Position numbers and translations under genes: made by a program
Shown: positions 10,299-18,796 of the stretch, piece by piece
Layout of the letters: each line of letters begins with the position of its first letter
Numbering within the stretch: the stretch's first letter is position 1
NCBI GenBank assembly: GCA_001304875.1
Contig: BBZO01000005.1
Coordinates: 1 to 64,000, forward strand
Direction: 5' to 3'
DNA from: Clostridia bacterium UC5.1-2E3
GTDB lineage: Bacteria; Bacillota; Clostridia; Lachnospirales; Lachnospiraceae
DNA length: 64,000 bases
The notes under the pieces: model-generated
Database searches by the model: none
What the model saw: only the letters and a program-made list of their open reading frames with translations
What the model was told of the DNA's origin: nothing

Positions 10299-10517
10299 TC
10301 AGACGGTGAACAGACCGGAGAGCAGGGGTACGAGGACCATGCCGACCACGGCGACGCCAGCGCCAGCCATGAGCTGCTTCATGCCCTGGGACTTCGCGCC
10401 GGGGTTGTCGTTGCCGTAACCTTCCAGCAGGTTGATGACACCCCAGATGCCGAGACCAGCGCCCAGAGCGATAACGAGGGTCTGAAGAACGGTGATAGCC
10501 TGATTGAAAAATGCCAT
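10299..10517 (-). CDS. Maff2 family small membrane protein
   Basis: A 72-residue, two-helix hydrophobic protein: MAFFNQAITVLQTLVIALGAGLGIWGVINLLEGYGND, then MKQLMAGAGVAVVGMVLVPLLSGLF. This is the Maff2 family. It is always encoded between the VirD4 coupling protein and the TrbL-like gene in Tn1549-like elements and resembles VirB2-type pilin-like subunits in size and topology. The pilin-like role is inferred. The gene is intact. Confidence 0.85.
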   Translation of the reverse strand: MAFFNQAITVLQTLVIALGAGLGIWGVINLLEGYGNDNPGAKSQGMKQLMAGAGVAVVGMVLVPLLSGLFTV

Positions 10518-10577
10518 AAATTATAGTTAGCCGGAATCATTTGAAAAGTTTGAATTAGTCATTCATAGGCATACAAA

Positions 10578-10622
10578 AGCCGGAACAATCTGCCGCCCGG
10601 TTTCCGGGGGCTGATTCCGGCT
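10578..10622 (-). terminator. Hairpin with U-rich tail between virD4-like gene and maff2
   Basis: On the minus strand AGCCGGAA...TTCCGGCT encloses a GC-rich loop (with an inner CCCGG/CCGGG) and is followed by TTTTGTATG. It lies in the non-coding gap of about 215 bases between the coupling-protein gene and maff2. It could partly terminate the long operon and set the ratio of downstream channel subunits. No gene is visible in the rest of this gap. Confidence 0.5.
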
Positions 10623-10732
10623 GTCCTCCTTCTTTTATTATTTTTGGTGATTGTCCGCTTTGTACGCCAATGGCCCCGTCCGGGGCAGTTGAGGCGGGTA
10701 GATACGATCACTCCTTTCACAGCGGAACAGAT

Positions 10733-12562
10733 TTACGCACCCTCCGCGTCTACTTCGTACACATCGTAGACTTCATTGGGCTTGAGTTTCAGCCGAGTAG
10801 ACAGAAACGCCTCAATGTCAAAGGCGTTTTTGGGGTCCGCATCGGCTGTGTATTTGAAATTGGGGTGCTTGGTGATGTCGTACTTATCCGAAAGGAAGGG
10901 TCTCACACCTCGAAGCTGTAAAATGCACCGGCCTCCATCCATGACGGCCAGCTCGTCCTGACTCATCAGCTCTTTCCCCAATTTTTGATAGTTGAGCGAG
11001 TGGGAGGTTTCCCGCCCACGGCTCTCGCCGGTGTTGTAGGTGTCGATGGTCTCCTTGCCCAGCACGGCGGCCAGCTCCTTGAGGGTAGTCGGTTCCTTGC
11101 CGCCCAGGAAGATGGAGGTATCCATGTTGCCGATGATGGTGTCGGCGTTGTCCTTGTAGATGGCTTTGAGCTGGGACTGCGCCTGCAATACCAGACAGGC
11201 GGAGATCTCACGGCTGCGGATGGTGGCGACCAGTTTTTCCAGCCGGGGTATCTGGCCGATGTTGGCACACTCGTCAATGAGGCAGCGCACATGGACCGGG
11301 AGCCGCCCGCCGTACACATCATCTGCCTTTTCGCAGAGCAGGTTAAACAGCTGGGTGTAGCACATGGAGATCAGGAAGTTAAAGCTATCGTCCGTGTCGC
11401 TCATAATGAGGAACAGGGCGGTTTTTTGGTCTCCCAGGGTGTCCAGCTCCAGCTCGTCGTAGGAAGTGACCTCCCGCAGTTCCGCAATGTCGAACACGGC
11501 AAGGCGCGCACCGCAGGAAATCAGGATGGATTTTGCGGTTTTGCCAGCTGCCAGCTTGTACTTCTTGTACTGGCGGACGGCGAAGTGGTTGGGCTTCTCC
11601 GCCTCCAGCGCGTCAAACATCAGGTCCACAGGGTTTTTGAACTCCTCGTCATCCTCCCGGACCTCCATGGCATTGATGAACTCGATAAGGGTGGAGAAAT
11701 TCTGTTCCTCCACCGGAGCCTCATAGTGGATGTACCCAATCAGGGCGCAATACAAAAGCGTTTCCGCCTTGACCCAAAAATCGTCCCCGGCCTTGCCCTC
11801 ACCCTTGGTGTTTGCAATTAGGGTCGTGACCAACTTCAAGATGTCCTTTTCCGAGTGGATGTAGGCAAAGGGGTTATAGTGCATGGACTTCTTGAAGTTG
11901 ATGGTATTGAGGACTTTGATCCGGTAAGGCTCATAGATGACCTTGCCGTGCTTATCCTTCATGGGCTTGCCGTCCTTGCCCAGCTTAGGTGTGCCGCGCT
12001 GGAGCATTTTTCCGCACTCCACCAGGATGGTGCCTTTGGGGTCTGTGACCACATAGGACGAGTGCATCTGCATCAGGTTGGGCTTCAACCAGAACCGGGT
12101 CTTACCGGAACCGGAGCCGCCGATTACCAGAACATTTTTATTTCTGGCAGTTTTAGGGTCTTTCGGGCGGCTGTTCATGGTTAGGCTCTCGGTTTTGGTC
12201 AGAATCACATTGTTCTGGAATACCGGGTCGATGTAGGGGGCAATATCCTCATGGGTTCCCCAGCGGGCGGAGCCGTACTCCATGCCATGCCGGTACTTCT
12301 TGGCGTTCTTGCTCTTGAGATAGACCGCCAGCCGCAGACCAGCACCACAACACAGGCCCACAATCAGGTCCAGCGGATGCAGGCTGGGCCACCAGCTGGC
12401 AAGCGCCTTCGGAAGTGTGGTGAAGAACGAGAGCATTTTTGCCGAAGCGTCCGCGCCCACGGCCATCCGCCATCCTTCACCGAAGTTGGTGGCAAACAAG
12501 CCCATCAGAATATACGGCAGGTTCAAAACAAGGAGCTTTTTGATGTCAAGCTGCTTTTTCAT
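10733..12562 (-). CDS. VirD4/TraG-type coupling protein (type IV secretion ATPase)
   Basis: A 609-residue coupling protein that brings the relaxosome to the mating channel. Two N-terminal membrane segments (residues about 8-25 and 60-80) precede the Walker A motif GGSGSGKTRFW near 12,110. Later come the TraG/VirD4 motifs AKSILISCGARL, RCLIDECANIGQIPRLEKLVATIRSR and QAQSQLKAIY. The ORF is intact and of usual length. Its start overlaps the end of the PcfB gene by 4 bases (ATGA), so the two are coupled. Confidence 0.92.
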   Translation of the reverse strand: MKKQLDIKKLLVLNLPYILMGLFATNFGEGWRMAVGADASAKMLSFFTTLPKALASWWPSLHPLDLIVGLCCGAGLRLAVYLKSKNAKKYRHGMEYGSARWGTHEDIAPYIDPVFQNNVILTKTESLTMNSRPKDPKTARNKNVLVIGGSGSGKTRFWLKPNLMQMHSSYVVTDPKGTILVECGKMLQRGTPKLGKDGKPMKDKHGKVIYEPYRIKVLNTINFKKSMHYNPFAYIHSEKDILKLVTTLIANTKGEGKAGDDFWVKAETLLYCALIGYIHYEAPVEEQNFSTLIEFINAMEVREDDEEFKNPVDLMFDALEAEKPNHFAVRQYKKYKLAAGKTAKSILISCGARLAVFDIAELREVTSYDELELDTLGDQKTALFLIMSDTDDSFNFLISMCYTQLFNLLCEKADDVYGGRLPVHVRCLIDECANIGQIPRLEKLVATIRSREISACLVLQAQSQLKAIYKDNADTIIGNMDTSIFLGGKEPTTLKELAAVLGKETIDTYNTGESRGRETSHSLNYQKLGKELMSQDELAVMDGGRCILQLRGVRPFLSDKYDITKHPNFKYTADADPKNAFDIEAFLSTRLKLKPNEVYDVYEVDAEGA

Positions 12563-13059
12563 CGTTCCAGCTCCTTTCGCTTGGTGCGGTCCACCACAGC
12601 ATTTTTGACCAGCTCCTTGAACTGGCTCAGCTTTGCCAACACGGACGGGCGCTCGGATTTCTCCACTTTTTTGACCTTCTTGTTGGTGTACTCAGTAAAG
12701 GCCGAGGTCAAGGCGTCCGCATCCCGCCCCTTGAAAAAGATCAGATACTTGGGCGGGGAACTGCTGCGGTCCTTCTTCACCGCATAGTCCACACCATATT
12801 TCCGAGCGATCTTTTCAAACTCCTTGATGGAGGGGTCGGTGATTTCGATGTTGGAAACACCCTGGTTCTGACCGATCAGCTGTTTCACCGTCTGCTTGCC
12901 CTGGGGCTTCACAGGCGCGTCACGGCTTCTCTGCTTTTGCAGCTTCTTTTCCTTGCGGTGGGCAAGATATTTGCAAATGGCAGCCTTAAACAGCCGCCCG
13001 GTGAGCTTTGTGCCGCTGACTACCAGCGTTAAAGTCCTGTTTTCTACTTCCTCCTGCAT
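12559..13059 (-). CDS. PcfB family (DUF3801) conjugation accessory protein
   Basis: A 166-residue protein starting MQEEVENRTLTLVVSGTKLTGRLFKAAICKYLAHRKEKK, with IEITDPSIKEFEKIARKYGVDYAVKKD in the centre. This matches the DUF3801/PcfB family encoded immediately upstream of the VirD4 coupling protein in enterococcal pCF10 and Tn1549-type elements. In pCF10, PcfB interacts with the coupling protein and relaxosome. Direct overlap with the virD4 start supports that role here. The C-terminus is basic. Intact. Confidence 0.85.
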   Translation of the reverse strand: MQEEVENRTLTLVVSGTKLTGRLFKAAICKYLAHRKEKKLQKQRSRDAPVKPQGKQTVKQLIGQNQGVSNIEITDPSIKEFEKIARKYGVDYAVKKDRSSSPPKYLIFFKGRDADALTSAFTEYTNKKVKKVEKSERPSVLAKLSQFKELVKNAVVDRTKRKELER

Positions 13060-13145
13060 AGGTCATCGCCTCCTTTCTGCGGTTTTGCAGGGGTGCATTT
13101 GATACTAAGGCGGGACCACCAACCGCCGTAAAAGGTAATGGGTCA

Positions 13146-13892
13146 TCATATCATCACCAAAATGCTGTCCCGCAGCTGGGCAAAATACAGCTTGCCCTGG
13201 GGCGTAACCAGCGTGTAGGAGCCGAAATGCCCGTGGTTGCAGTAGTCTTTGACACAGAACAGACCGTCATTGGAAGGCTTCGCGTAGGGAAGTACATTCC
13301 CTGATGCCGTGCGATAGACAAACCGCTGCTCCAGCAGGAACCGGACAAACCGGCGCTCCGGCACAACCAGCTCTTTGGCGGTGGTTCGGAGATTAGTGCT
13401 GTGGTTGAGGTCGATGAACAGGTCATAAAAGGCGGCCTTGCTTTCCAGCAGAGCGTTTTCCTCCCGCAGTGCCGCATTTTCTTCCCGCTCAGCCAGCAAA
13501 TCGGAACAGAGCTTCAAAAGTGCCTCCGGGGAAGTAGCCACCTTCCACAGCTTTTCCTTGGTCACATAGGCTCCGTGCTTGCGGATAGAAGGCAGCACCT
13601 CGTCGAACACCCATCTCTCAAACCGTTCCGCAGAGGGAAGTTTGCTGTAGACGATCAGGCGATAGAGATTCCCTTCACTGATAAACTTCACTTTCTGTTT
13701 GCGGCCCAAATTATCGGTGAGGTGGTAAAACGCCACCCCATCTTTGCTGCAATGTGCTTTGAGGGCATTTACTGTGTCTTTGTACCCCAGTGCTTTTGCG
13801 GCATCCAAGCCGCAGAACAAATACTTGCCATTCTCCTCAATGACGCGGATACTGCCAAACTCCTCGTTATTGAAAACTTCAATCTGACTCAT
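13146..13892 (-). CDS. BRO-N / antirepressor-type DNA-binding protein
   Basis: A 248-residue protein. The BRO N-terminal domain is visible as IEVFNNEEFGSIRVIEENGKYLFCGLDAAKALGY, then SEGNLYRLIVYSKLPSAERFERWVFDEVLPSIRKHGAY. A helical linker rich in Glu follows (LAEREENAALREENALLESK). The C-terminal KilAC-like part reads TTAKELVVPERRFVRFLLEQRFVYR. Such phage antirepressor proteins bind DNA or a repressor and are common regulators in Tn1549-like elements. The target is unknown. The ORF is intact, 11 bases from the upstream gene. Confidence 0.85.
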   Translation of the reverse strand: MSQIEVFNNEEFGSIRVIEENGKYLFCGLDAAKALGYKDTVNALKAHCSKDGVAFYHLTDNLGRKQKVKFISEGNLYRLIVYSKLPSAERFERWVFDEVLPSIRKHGAYVTKEKLWKVATSPEALLKLCSDLLAEREENAALREENALLESKAAFYDLFIDLNHSTNLRTTAKELVVPERRFVRFLLEQRFVYRTASGNVLPYAKPSNDGLFCVKDYCNHGHFGSYTLVTPQGKLYFAQLRDSILVMI

Positions 13893-13903
13893 ATCGTGCC
13901 TCC

Positions 13904-14782
13904 TTACCAGCCGCCTGCGTTCATATCGTGATTGACTTGTGAGGTGTAATAATTGTTGATAGTAGTGGGAGCATTGAACAAGGTGGTCAGTAGGTACTGT
14001 TTCATGTTGCGAACATCAGTGGTGTTTTTCTTCATGCAGTCCATAACAAACCGGATATGCTCACTGGTCAGCTTCAGAAATCTTGATCTAACCACCTCAT
14101 GAGGAAAGTCGCTGCCTGCAATTCTGGTAGCCTGTCGCTTGGCACAGACAGTCTCCACGATTAGCTCCACGATCTCATCCAGGTCCTCCCGATAGAGCGA
14201 AAACTCCCTGCACAAGTAGTCATACTCGATGTTCTCCAGAATCAAATTCCGATAATTCTCTATCTCTGAGACAGGCATCACATCCCTTCCTTTCCGTTCC
14301 GGCAGCACTGCTGCCGCTGTTTCCCGGAAGGGAATGGAATCGGTATTTGATCCGTGAGTATTTTGTTTTTGGGTACTTGATTTCTTAGTATTTAATTGTG
14401 TCGGAGTTCCCGGCAACGGTTTCTCCGCTATCGGCTTTTCCGTTGTCGGTTTTTCCGATGACGGACTCCCCAACGACGGACTATCTGTAATGGGGCGCTC
14501 ATAGATGCTGTATTCGTTGGACCCGAACTTCCCGGTGGCATCTGTAGTTTGTCTGCGTCGAATATACCCAGCGCGTTCCAGTTCATTGATTGCAGAACGA
14601 ATGGCATCTTTGCTTTCTCGGTTGATGAAGCAAAGGCCAGATAAGGTATAGTCCCAATCATCCGGCAAAGATAACATCTGAGAGAGCAGCCCTTTCGCTT
14701 TCAGTGATAACCGCTTGTCTTTCAAGTGGAAATTGCTCATAACGGTATAATCATGAGTGCGTTCCACACGAAATACGGGCAT
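13904..14782 (-). CDS. Replication-initiator-like winged-helix protein with DUF6017 C-terminus
   Basis: Begins MPVFRVERTHDYTVMSNFHLKDKRLSLKAKGLLSQMLSL, the RepA_N/helix-turn-helix start common in these elements, with NRESKDAIRSAINELERAGYIRRRQ as the winged helix. A Ser/Pro/Thr-rich linker follows, then a C-terminal domain (YLCREFSLYREDLDEIVELIVETVCAK) matching DUF6017. It probably acts in replication or maintenance of the excised circle. I chose the ATG at 14782 (AGGGAGGA 9 bases upstream) over the GTG at 14791. It contains repeated EKPxxEKP-like linker residues. Intact. Confidence 0.8.
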   Translation of the reverse strand: MPVFRVERTHDYTVMSNFHLKDKRLSLKAKGLLSQMLSLPDDWDYTLSGLCFINRESKDAIRSAINELERAGYIRRRQTTDATGKFGSNEYSIYERPITDSPSLGSPSSEKPTTEKPIAEKPLPGTPTQLNTKKSSTQKQNTHGSNTDSIPFRETAAAVLPERKGRDVMPVSEIENYRNLILENIEYDYLCREFSLYREDLDEIVELIVETVCAKRQATRIAGSDFPHEVVRSRFLKLTSEHIRFVMDCMKKNTTDVRNMKQYLLTTLFNAPTTINNYYTSQVNHDMNAGGW

Positions 14783-14797
14783 TGACTTCACTCCTCC

Positions 14798-15035
14798 CTA
14801 AAACTCCACATGAAAAACGCCGCAGTCTTTTTCACAAAAGATTGTGGCGCTCAACTGTTTCTTCGGTTTTTCGGGGCCGGTAAGGTCTCTTGTGCCTCGG
14901 CTGACTGAACGGCCCTTGCTCTGAAAACGGGAGAGTCTGCAAAACTTGGTCAATGTCGGTGGATTCCATGTCGTATTGGGACTGGCAGTTTTCTCGGATG
15001 GCATCTTTGATGCTCTGGATAGTACACATATTCAT
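14798..15035 (-). CDS. Small hypothetical protein, possibly frameshifted
   Basis: Starts MNMCTIQSIKDAIRENCQSQYDMESTDIDQVLQTLPF. In the starting frame it stops after 67 residues. In another frame the sequence continues to KPKKQLSATIFCEKDCGVFHVEF, a more protein-like end, so one base may be missing around 14,900-14,930. It lies between the DUF5720-like gene and the DUF6017 gene on the same strand. I do not recognise the family, and no function is assigned. Confidence 0.45.
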
Positions 15036-15059
15036 TCCTTTCCTTTCGTGATAATTAAA

Positions 15060-15335
15060 TTACGGGTGACGGCGGCGCTTGTCCGGTTTGAAGTCGAGAA
15101 TATGTCCCTCGATCACACGGGCATACCGCTTGATTTTAATTTCCCGGCGCTGCTGACTCAGGAGGGCAGCCTGATACCCGTCCTCTGAAAGAAACAGCCG
15201 CATTTCATCACCGGGGCTGCCGTAGAAACTGGGACGCTGAACGGAAAACTCAATCATCCAGCGGGTGTTATCCTGAAAACGCTCCACAGCAAGAATGTTG
15301 TGTCCTTTCAGCTCACGGGCCGAAATATCCCTCAT
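15060..15335 (-). CDS. Small conserved element protein, DUF5720-like
   Basis: A 91-residue protein: MRDISARELKGHNILAVERFQDNTRWMIEFSVQ, then GDEMRLFLSEDGYQAALLSQQRREIKIKRYARVIEGHIL. It looks like a compact beta-rich fold and resembles DUF5720 proteins, which are encoded directly after parB in Tn1549-type elements; the family name is from memory and not verified. Its start overlaps the parB stop by 4 bases, so it is translated with parB. Function unknown. Confidence 0.65.
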   Translation of the reverse strand: MRDISARELKGHNILAVERFQDNTRWMIEFSVQRPSFYGSPGDEMRLFLSEDGYQAALLSQQRREIKIKRYARVIEGHILDFKPDKRRRHP

Positions 15336-16282
15336 AGGCGGCTCCTTTCATCGTTCCTGGTCTCGCTGGCGCTTTTTTGCCACTGTTCCAGCAGTTTGAT
15401 AATGGTCTCCTGCATCCGCTGGGGTGTGTAGCTCTTGGGGAAATACTTTCGCAGGGTGTCGGAGGTAAAAGTGACCTTATCGAGATCACTTTTCTTTTCC
15501 TCGCCCATGATGACACGCATCATATCGAGGGTCAGATGTCCCTCCTGGCTGTATTTCTTGAGCCGCTGGGCCTGCGAAAGAGAGGGGGTAGCCTGTTCGC
15601 TCTCTATCGCGTCCAGTAAATCCCTCTGTTCCTCTTTTTTGAGGAAGGACAGTTCATAGGCCGGATTGAGAGCGATTTTTCGTTCATCCACCATATTCAG
15701 CAGTTCAGGAATCAACTCCGTCAAACGGATATATCTTTGGATATTCCGTGCGCTCTCTCCAGTTTGCTCTGCAAGCAAATCCCGGCTTTTTTGACCAACA
15801 GACTTGTGGCCAACTTGGCCACAAGTTAAATCAGCTCGTTTTCCCTGATGATTCATGGCCTCGAGTTTCATGCGATATGCAAAGGCCCTCTCACTGGGAA
15901 GGAGGCTTTCCCGCTGTAAGTTGCTGTCTACCATGATGATTGTGGCAGCATCATCGTCCAGATCACGGACAATAACCGGCATGGTCTCTTTCTCAGCCAG
16001 TTCACTGGCCCGGTGCCGTCTATGTCCAGCGACCAGCTCATAGCCACCTTCCGGGTCCGGGCGGGCAATCGCCGGAACCAACACCCCGTACTGCCGCACA
16101 CTGTCGGCGGTCTCCATCATGGCGTCGTCATCCTTGACCTTAAAAGGGTGGTTCTTGAAAGGATGCAGCTCAGACAAGGGGATTTCCATTACTCGTTCCC
16201 GCTGGGCATCGGCGCGACTTTCCTCGGTGGAGAACAGATCATCTACCGAGGCCAGCTCTACTTTTTTCGCGCTGCTTTTCAA
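15332..16282 (-). CDS. parB: ParB/Spo0J-type partition protein
   Basis: A 316-residue ParB. The nuclease-like N-domain is seen as IPLSELHPFKNHPFKV, then YGVLVPAIARPDPEGGYELVAGHRRHRASELA (the GHRRxxA box) and IIMVDSNLQRESLLPSERAFAYRMKLEA. The helix-turn-helix follows (LLAEQTGESARNIQRYIRLTELIP). It binds parS-like sites and works with ParA to keep the element in the cell. It overlaps parA by 44 bases. The C-terminal region is intact and Arg-rich. No parS site was recognised in the window. Confidence 0.9.
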   Translation of the reverse strand: MKSSAKKVELASVDDLFSTEESRADAQRERVMEIPLSELHPFKNHPFKVKDDDAMMETADSVRQYGVLVPAIARPDPEGGYELVAGHRRHRASELAEKETMPVIVRDLDDDAATIIMVDSNLQRESLLPSERAFAYRMKLEAMNHQGKRADLTCGQVGHKSVGQKSRDLLAEQTGESARNIQRYIRLTELIPELLNMVDERKIALNPAYELSFLKKEEQRDLLDAIESEQATPSLSQAQRLKKYSQEGHLTLDMMRVIMGEEKKSDLDKVTFTSDTLRKYFPKSYTPQRMQETIIKLLEQWQKSASETRNDERSRL

Positions 16283-17059
16283 GTTTCATCACCTCCTGGG
16301 TCAGATTTTTGTACCCCTCAGCCACCTTGCCGTTGGGGTCGTGGGCAAAAATACTCTTGCCCTCTGCACTGATTTCCTTTGCCCGGACGGAATGGGGAAT
16401 CTCAGTGCCGAACACTTTGATTTTGCTGCCGTAGGTTTCTCGCAGCAGAGCAGCAATCTCCTTGGCAAAGTTGGTGCGGTTGTCCACCATCGTCAGCAGG
16501 ATACCGTCGATCTGGAGCTTGGGATTGATTTGCCGCTTCACCTTATTGACCGTCTGGAGCAGCTGTTCCAGGCCCTTGGCGGGCAGATACTCCGCCTGGA
16601 CGGGGATTATGACCCTGTTGGCAGCCGCCAACGCATTGACTGTGAGCATACCCAGGGAAGGCTGGCAGTCAATCAGGATATGGGAATACTGTCCCTTGAG
16701 CGTGTCCAGATATTGCCGCAGGATAGTCTCTCGGCTCATAGCGTTCACCAGAGAAACCTCCATGCCGGAAAGCTGGATGTCAGCGGGCATCAGGTCAACG
16801 CCTTCCGGGTGATGCAGGATACCCTCGCCGGGGCGCAGCGGTTCGTCCATCAGGATACGGCCCATAGCATCAGAGAGAGTAAAGGGCAGCTTATCCGGCT
16901 GAGGGTGGCCCAGGCTGATGGTCAAGCTGCCTTGCGGATCTCCGTCAATCAGCAGCACTTTTCTTCCGGCCTGTGCAAGCCCAATGCCAGATTCGCACAG
17001 GTCGTTGTTTTGCCCACACCGCCTTTCTGATTGGCGATGGCGATGATTTGCGTATTCAT
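16239..17059 (-). CDS. parA: ParA/Soj-type partition ATPase, one frameshift
   Basis: A partition ATPase, first gene of the element operon. The start at 17059 gives [24 protein letters not shown], carrying the deviant Walker A KGGVGKTT. The frame then breaks at 16,987-16,988, where one G is missing, and continues [20 protein letters not shown] (Walker A' DxDPQ), then [21 protein letters not shown]. With the base restored the protein is about 274 residues, a normal ParA. An apparent longer ORF from 17231 lacks the Walker A and is not the real start. RBS GAGGTGA precedes the ATG. Confidence 0.88.
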
Positions 17060-17095
17060 CATTTTCACCTCGTTTCACTCTGAGTTTTAGATATG

Positions 17096-17142
17096 AAAAA
17101 AGCGCCTGCTTTACCTCTCGACTGAGAGATAAAACAGGCACT
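17096..17142 (-). terminator. Intrinsic terminator/attenuator in the parA leader
   Basis: On the minus strand a long imperfect hairpin (GTGCCTGTTTTATCTCTC with GAGAGGTAAAGCAGGCGC) is followed by six Ts. It lies 37 bases upstream of the parA start, so transcripts from further upstream would stop before the operon. It could attenuate the conjugation operon or end a short leader RNA. Nothing coding is seen in 17,143-17,280. Confidence 0.65.
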
Positions 17143-17282
17143 TTTCTTGCCCCACACATCTCTTGTAATGGGGCACTATGTATGATAGTATACTCAATAA
17201 GTGACAGACCAAGTAGATACTCACGCAGCATAATTTGAGTTTGCTCCGAGAGAAATCGAACTCAAAGCACACGCTATTAAGC

Positions 17283-17421
17283 CTTGATTTTGCTAACATC
17301 CTGCCAACAAGAGGGGGTAAAACCCCTTTATTTTGGCTTGATTTTGCTTGTACCAGATTTACACCTGACTTGGAGAAAAGCCTTGATTTCTCTTGGTTTT
17401 TTATACTCGCTTGATAGTGCT
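17283..17421 (+). repeat. Four direct repeats of CTTGATTTTGCT near the element end
   Basis: Copies start at 17283 (exact), 17337 (exact), 17382 (CTTGATTTCTCT) and 17410 (CTTGATAGTGCT), spaced 54, 45 and 28 bases. They lie just inside the tRNA-derived attachment site. Tyrosine integrases use repeated arm-type sites in this position, so these may be integrase or excisionase binding sites. The whole stretch 17,063-17,440 has no gene. Confidence 0.5.
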
Positions 17422-17439
17422 TATGTCGCTTGGGGCCAT

Positions 17440-17481
17440 CTCCTAAGCGGAAGGCCGGCGGTTCGAATCCGCCCAGGAACG
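17440..17481 (+). other. Attachment site: 3' part of tRNA-Arg(CCT) gene
   Basis: CTCCTAAGCGG is an anticodon loop and 3' stem with anticodon CCT. It is followed by a perfect T-arm (GGCGG, loop TTCGAAT, CCGCC) and the acceptor strand CAGGAAC plus discriminator G. The 5' half is absent: the bases left of 17440 (GGCCAT) do not pair with GCGGA. A tRNA 3' fragment beside a conjugative element is the standard attachment-site duplicate left by integration; the complete tRNA should lie at the other end. Confidence 0.75.
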
Positions 17482-17490
17482 TTTGTGTGC

Positions 17491-17518
17491 CCGGCAGCCG
17501 GATGGCTGCCGGTTTTTT
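17491..17518 (+). terminator. Rho-independent terminator after tRNA-Arg fragment
   Basis: CCGGCAGCC (17491-17499) pairs with GGCTGCCGG (17504-17512) and is followed by TTTTTT. This is the host tRNA gene's terminator, which supports 17481/17482 as the host side of the element junction. Confidence 0.85.
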
Positions 17519-17622
17519 GTCTAAGGATTAAAAAGAAGACAGTATAGCAGTTGATATAAGGGGAATAAATAATTTTTAAAATGGCTGGAGGCTGTCGGCT
17601 GAATCGATAGGAGGGATGGAAA

Positions 17623-18522
17623 ATGTGGCCTCTTCTTGCGGTGGGATCTTCGTTCTTTGCCGGGATCACGGCGATTCTGGCGAAATGCGGAATCCGCAGG
17701 ACGGATTCGGATGTGGCGACGGCGGTGAGAACCGTGGTTGTGCTTCTGTTTTCCTGGGGAATTGTGTTTCTGACGGGAGCGGCGGAAGGAATCGGTGAGA
17801 TCGGAGGGAGAACCTTCCTGTTTCTGATTCTGTCTGGGCTGGCGACCGGTGCGTCCTGGCTCTGTTATTTTCGCGCCCTGCAGAACGGCCCGGTGAACCG
17901 GGTGGCGCCCATCGACAAGTCCAGCACGGTGCTCACGATTTTTCTGGCGCTCATTTTTCTGAAAGAGGGGCTGACGTTGGAGAAGGCGGTCTGTGCGGTG
18001 CTCATTGGAGGCGGAACGCTTCTCATGGCGGCGCCGGGAGCGGGGACGAAGGGCGCGGCGGATGATATTGGAGAGGTGGTGAAATCCGCGGCGGCTGGCA
18101 CCGGCCCGTGGCTGGTGTATGCTGTTTTATCAGCGGTATTTGCCAGCCTGACAGCCATTCTCGGCAAAATCGGCATCGAAGGGATGGACTCAAATCTGGG
18201 AACGGCGATACGGACGACGGTGGTTTTAGTCATGGCCTGGATGATGGTCGGCGTGGCCGGGAAATTCCGGAAGGTTATGGAGATTGAGAGGAGAGAGCTT
18301 TTCTTCATCGTTCTGTCTGGCTTTGCAACCGGTGTGTCCTGGCTCTGTTACTACCGGGCGCTTAAGGAGGGACCGGCCAGCGTGGTCGTCCCCATTGACA
18401 GGATGAGCCTGCTGGTGACGGTGGCGTTTTCCTGGATCGTGTTCGGCGAGCGGCTGACAGGGCGGTCAGCTCTGGGGTTAGCTCTGATCATTGCAGGCAC
18501 GGTGATTCTGGCCTTTCTGTGA
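17623..18522 (+). CDS. EamA (DMT superfamily) transporter
   Basis: A 299-residue membrane protein made of two homologous EamA repeats with about ten transmembrane helices. The duplicated signature is clear: WLCYFRALQNGPVNRVAPIDKSS in the first half and WLCYYRALKEGPASVVVPIDRMS in the second. Members export or import small metabolites; the substrate cannot be read from sequence. It starts with ATG behind GGAGGG, is the first intact host gene after the element and is monocistronic. Intact. Confidence 0.85.
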   Translation: MWPLLAVGSSFFAGITAILAKCGIRRTDSDVATAVRTVVVLLFSWGIVFLTGAAEGIGEIGGRTFLFLILSGLATGASWLCYFRALQNGPVNRVAPIDKSSTVLTIFLALIFLKEGLTLEKAVCAVLIGGGTLLMAAPGAGTKGAADDIGEVVKSAAAGTGPWLVYAVLSAVFASLTAILGKIGIEGMDSNLGTAIRTTVVLVMAWMMVGVAGKFRKVMEIERRELFFIVLSGFATGVSWLCYYRALKEGPASVVVPIDRMSLLVTVAFSWIVFGERLTGRSALGLALIIAGTVILAFL

Positions 18523-18706
18523 GGTCGGAAGACATGGGAGAAGAAGCTTTGTGCGCGGCGGATTTCCTTCTGTCGGCGACTCTGGGAGTCGTGGAATGCA
18601 GCTGCCTGTGGAGCATCCCGGAGTTAAAATCCCAGGAAAAACGGGTGGAGCGCGGATGATTTCCGGAGAATCCAAAACAAAAGAAAAAATCTGACAAATA
18701 GGCCAT

Positions 18707-18746
18707 AATGTTACCATTGACTAACATTTGCCCGCTGCGTTACAAT
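18707..18746 (+). promoter_or_regulatory. Promoter with overlapping inverted repeat upstream of FeoA-like gene
   Basis: TTGACT (18717-18722), an 18-base spacer and TACAAT (18741-18746) form a good vegetative promoter. AATGTTA (18707-18713) and TAACATT (18722-18728) make a 7-bp inverted repeat with an 8-base gap across the -35. A repressor bound there would block the promoter; a metal regulator is a guess based on the FeoA-like product. The gap 18,523-18,700 has no convincing gene. Confidence 0.6.
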
Positions 18747-18796
18747 GAACAGACAGAAACGAACAGCTTTTTGTTTGATACAGTAGGAGGTATTTT

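Noticed and set aside
16239-17231. Longer parA start at 17231
   Set aside because: That frame lacks the Walker A motif, which is intact in the other frame from 17059 behind a good ribosome site.
17231-17262. Possible second tRNA 3' remnant (GAGTTCGATTTCTCTCGGAGCA on the minus strand)
   Set aside because: It has a T-loop-like TTCGATT but the T-stem does not pair properly and no acceptor partner is visible; too degenerate to call.
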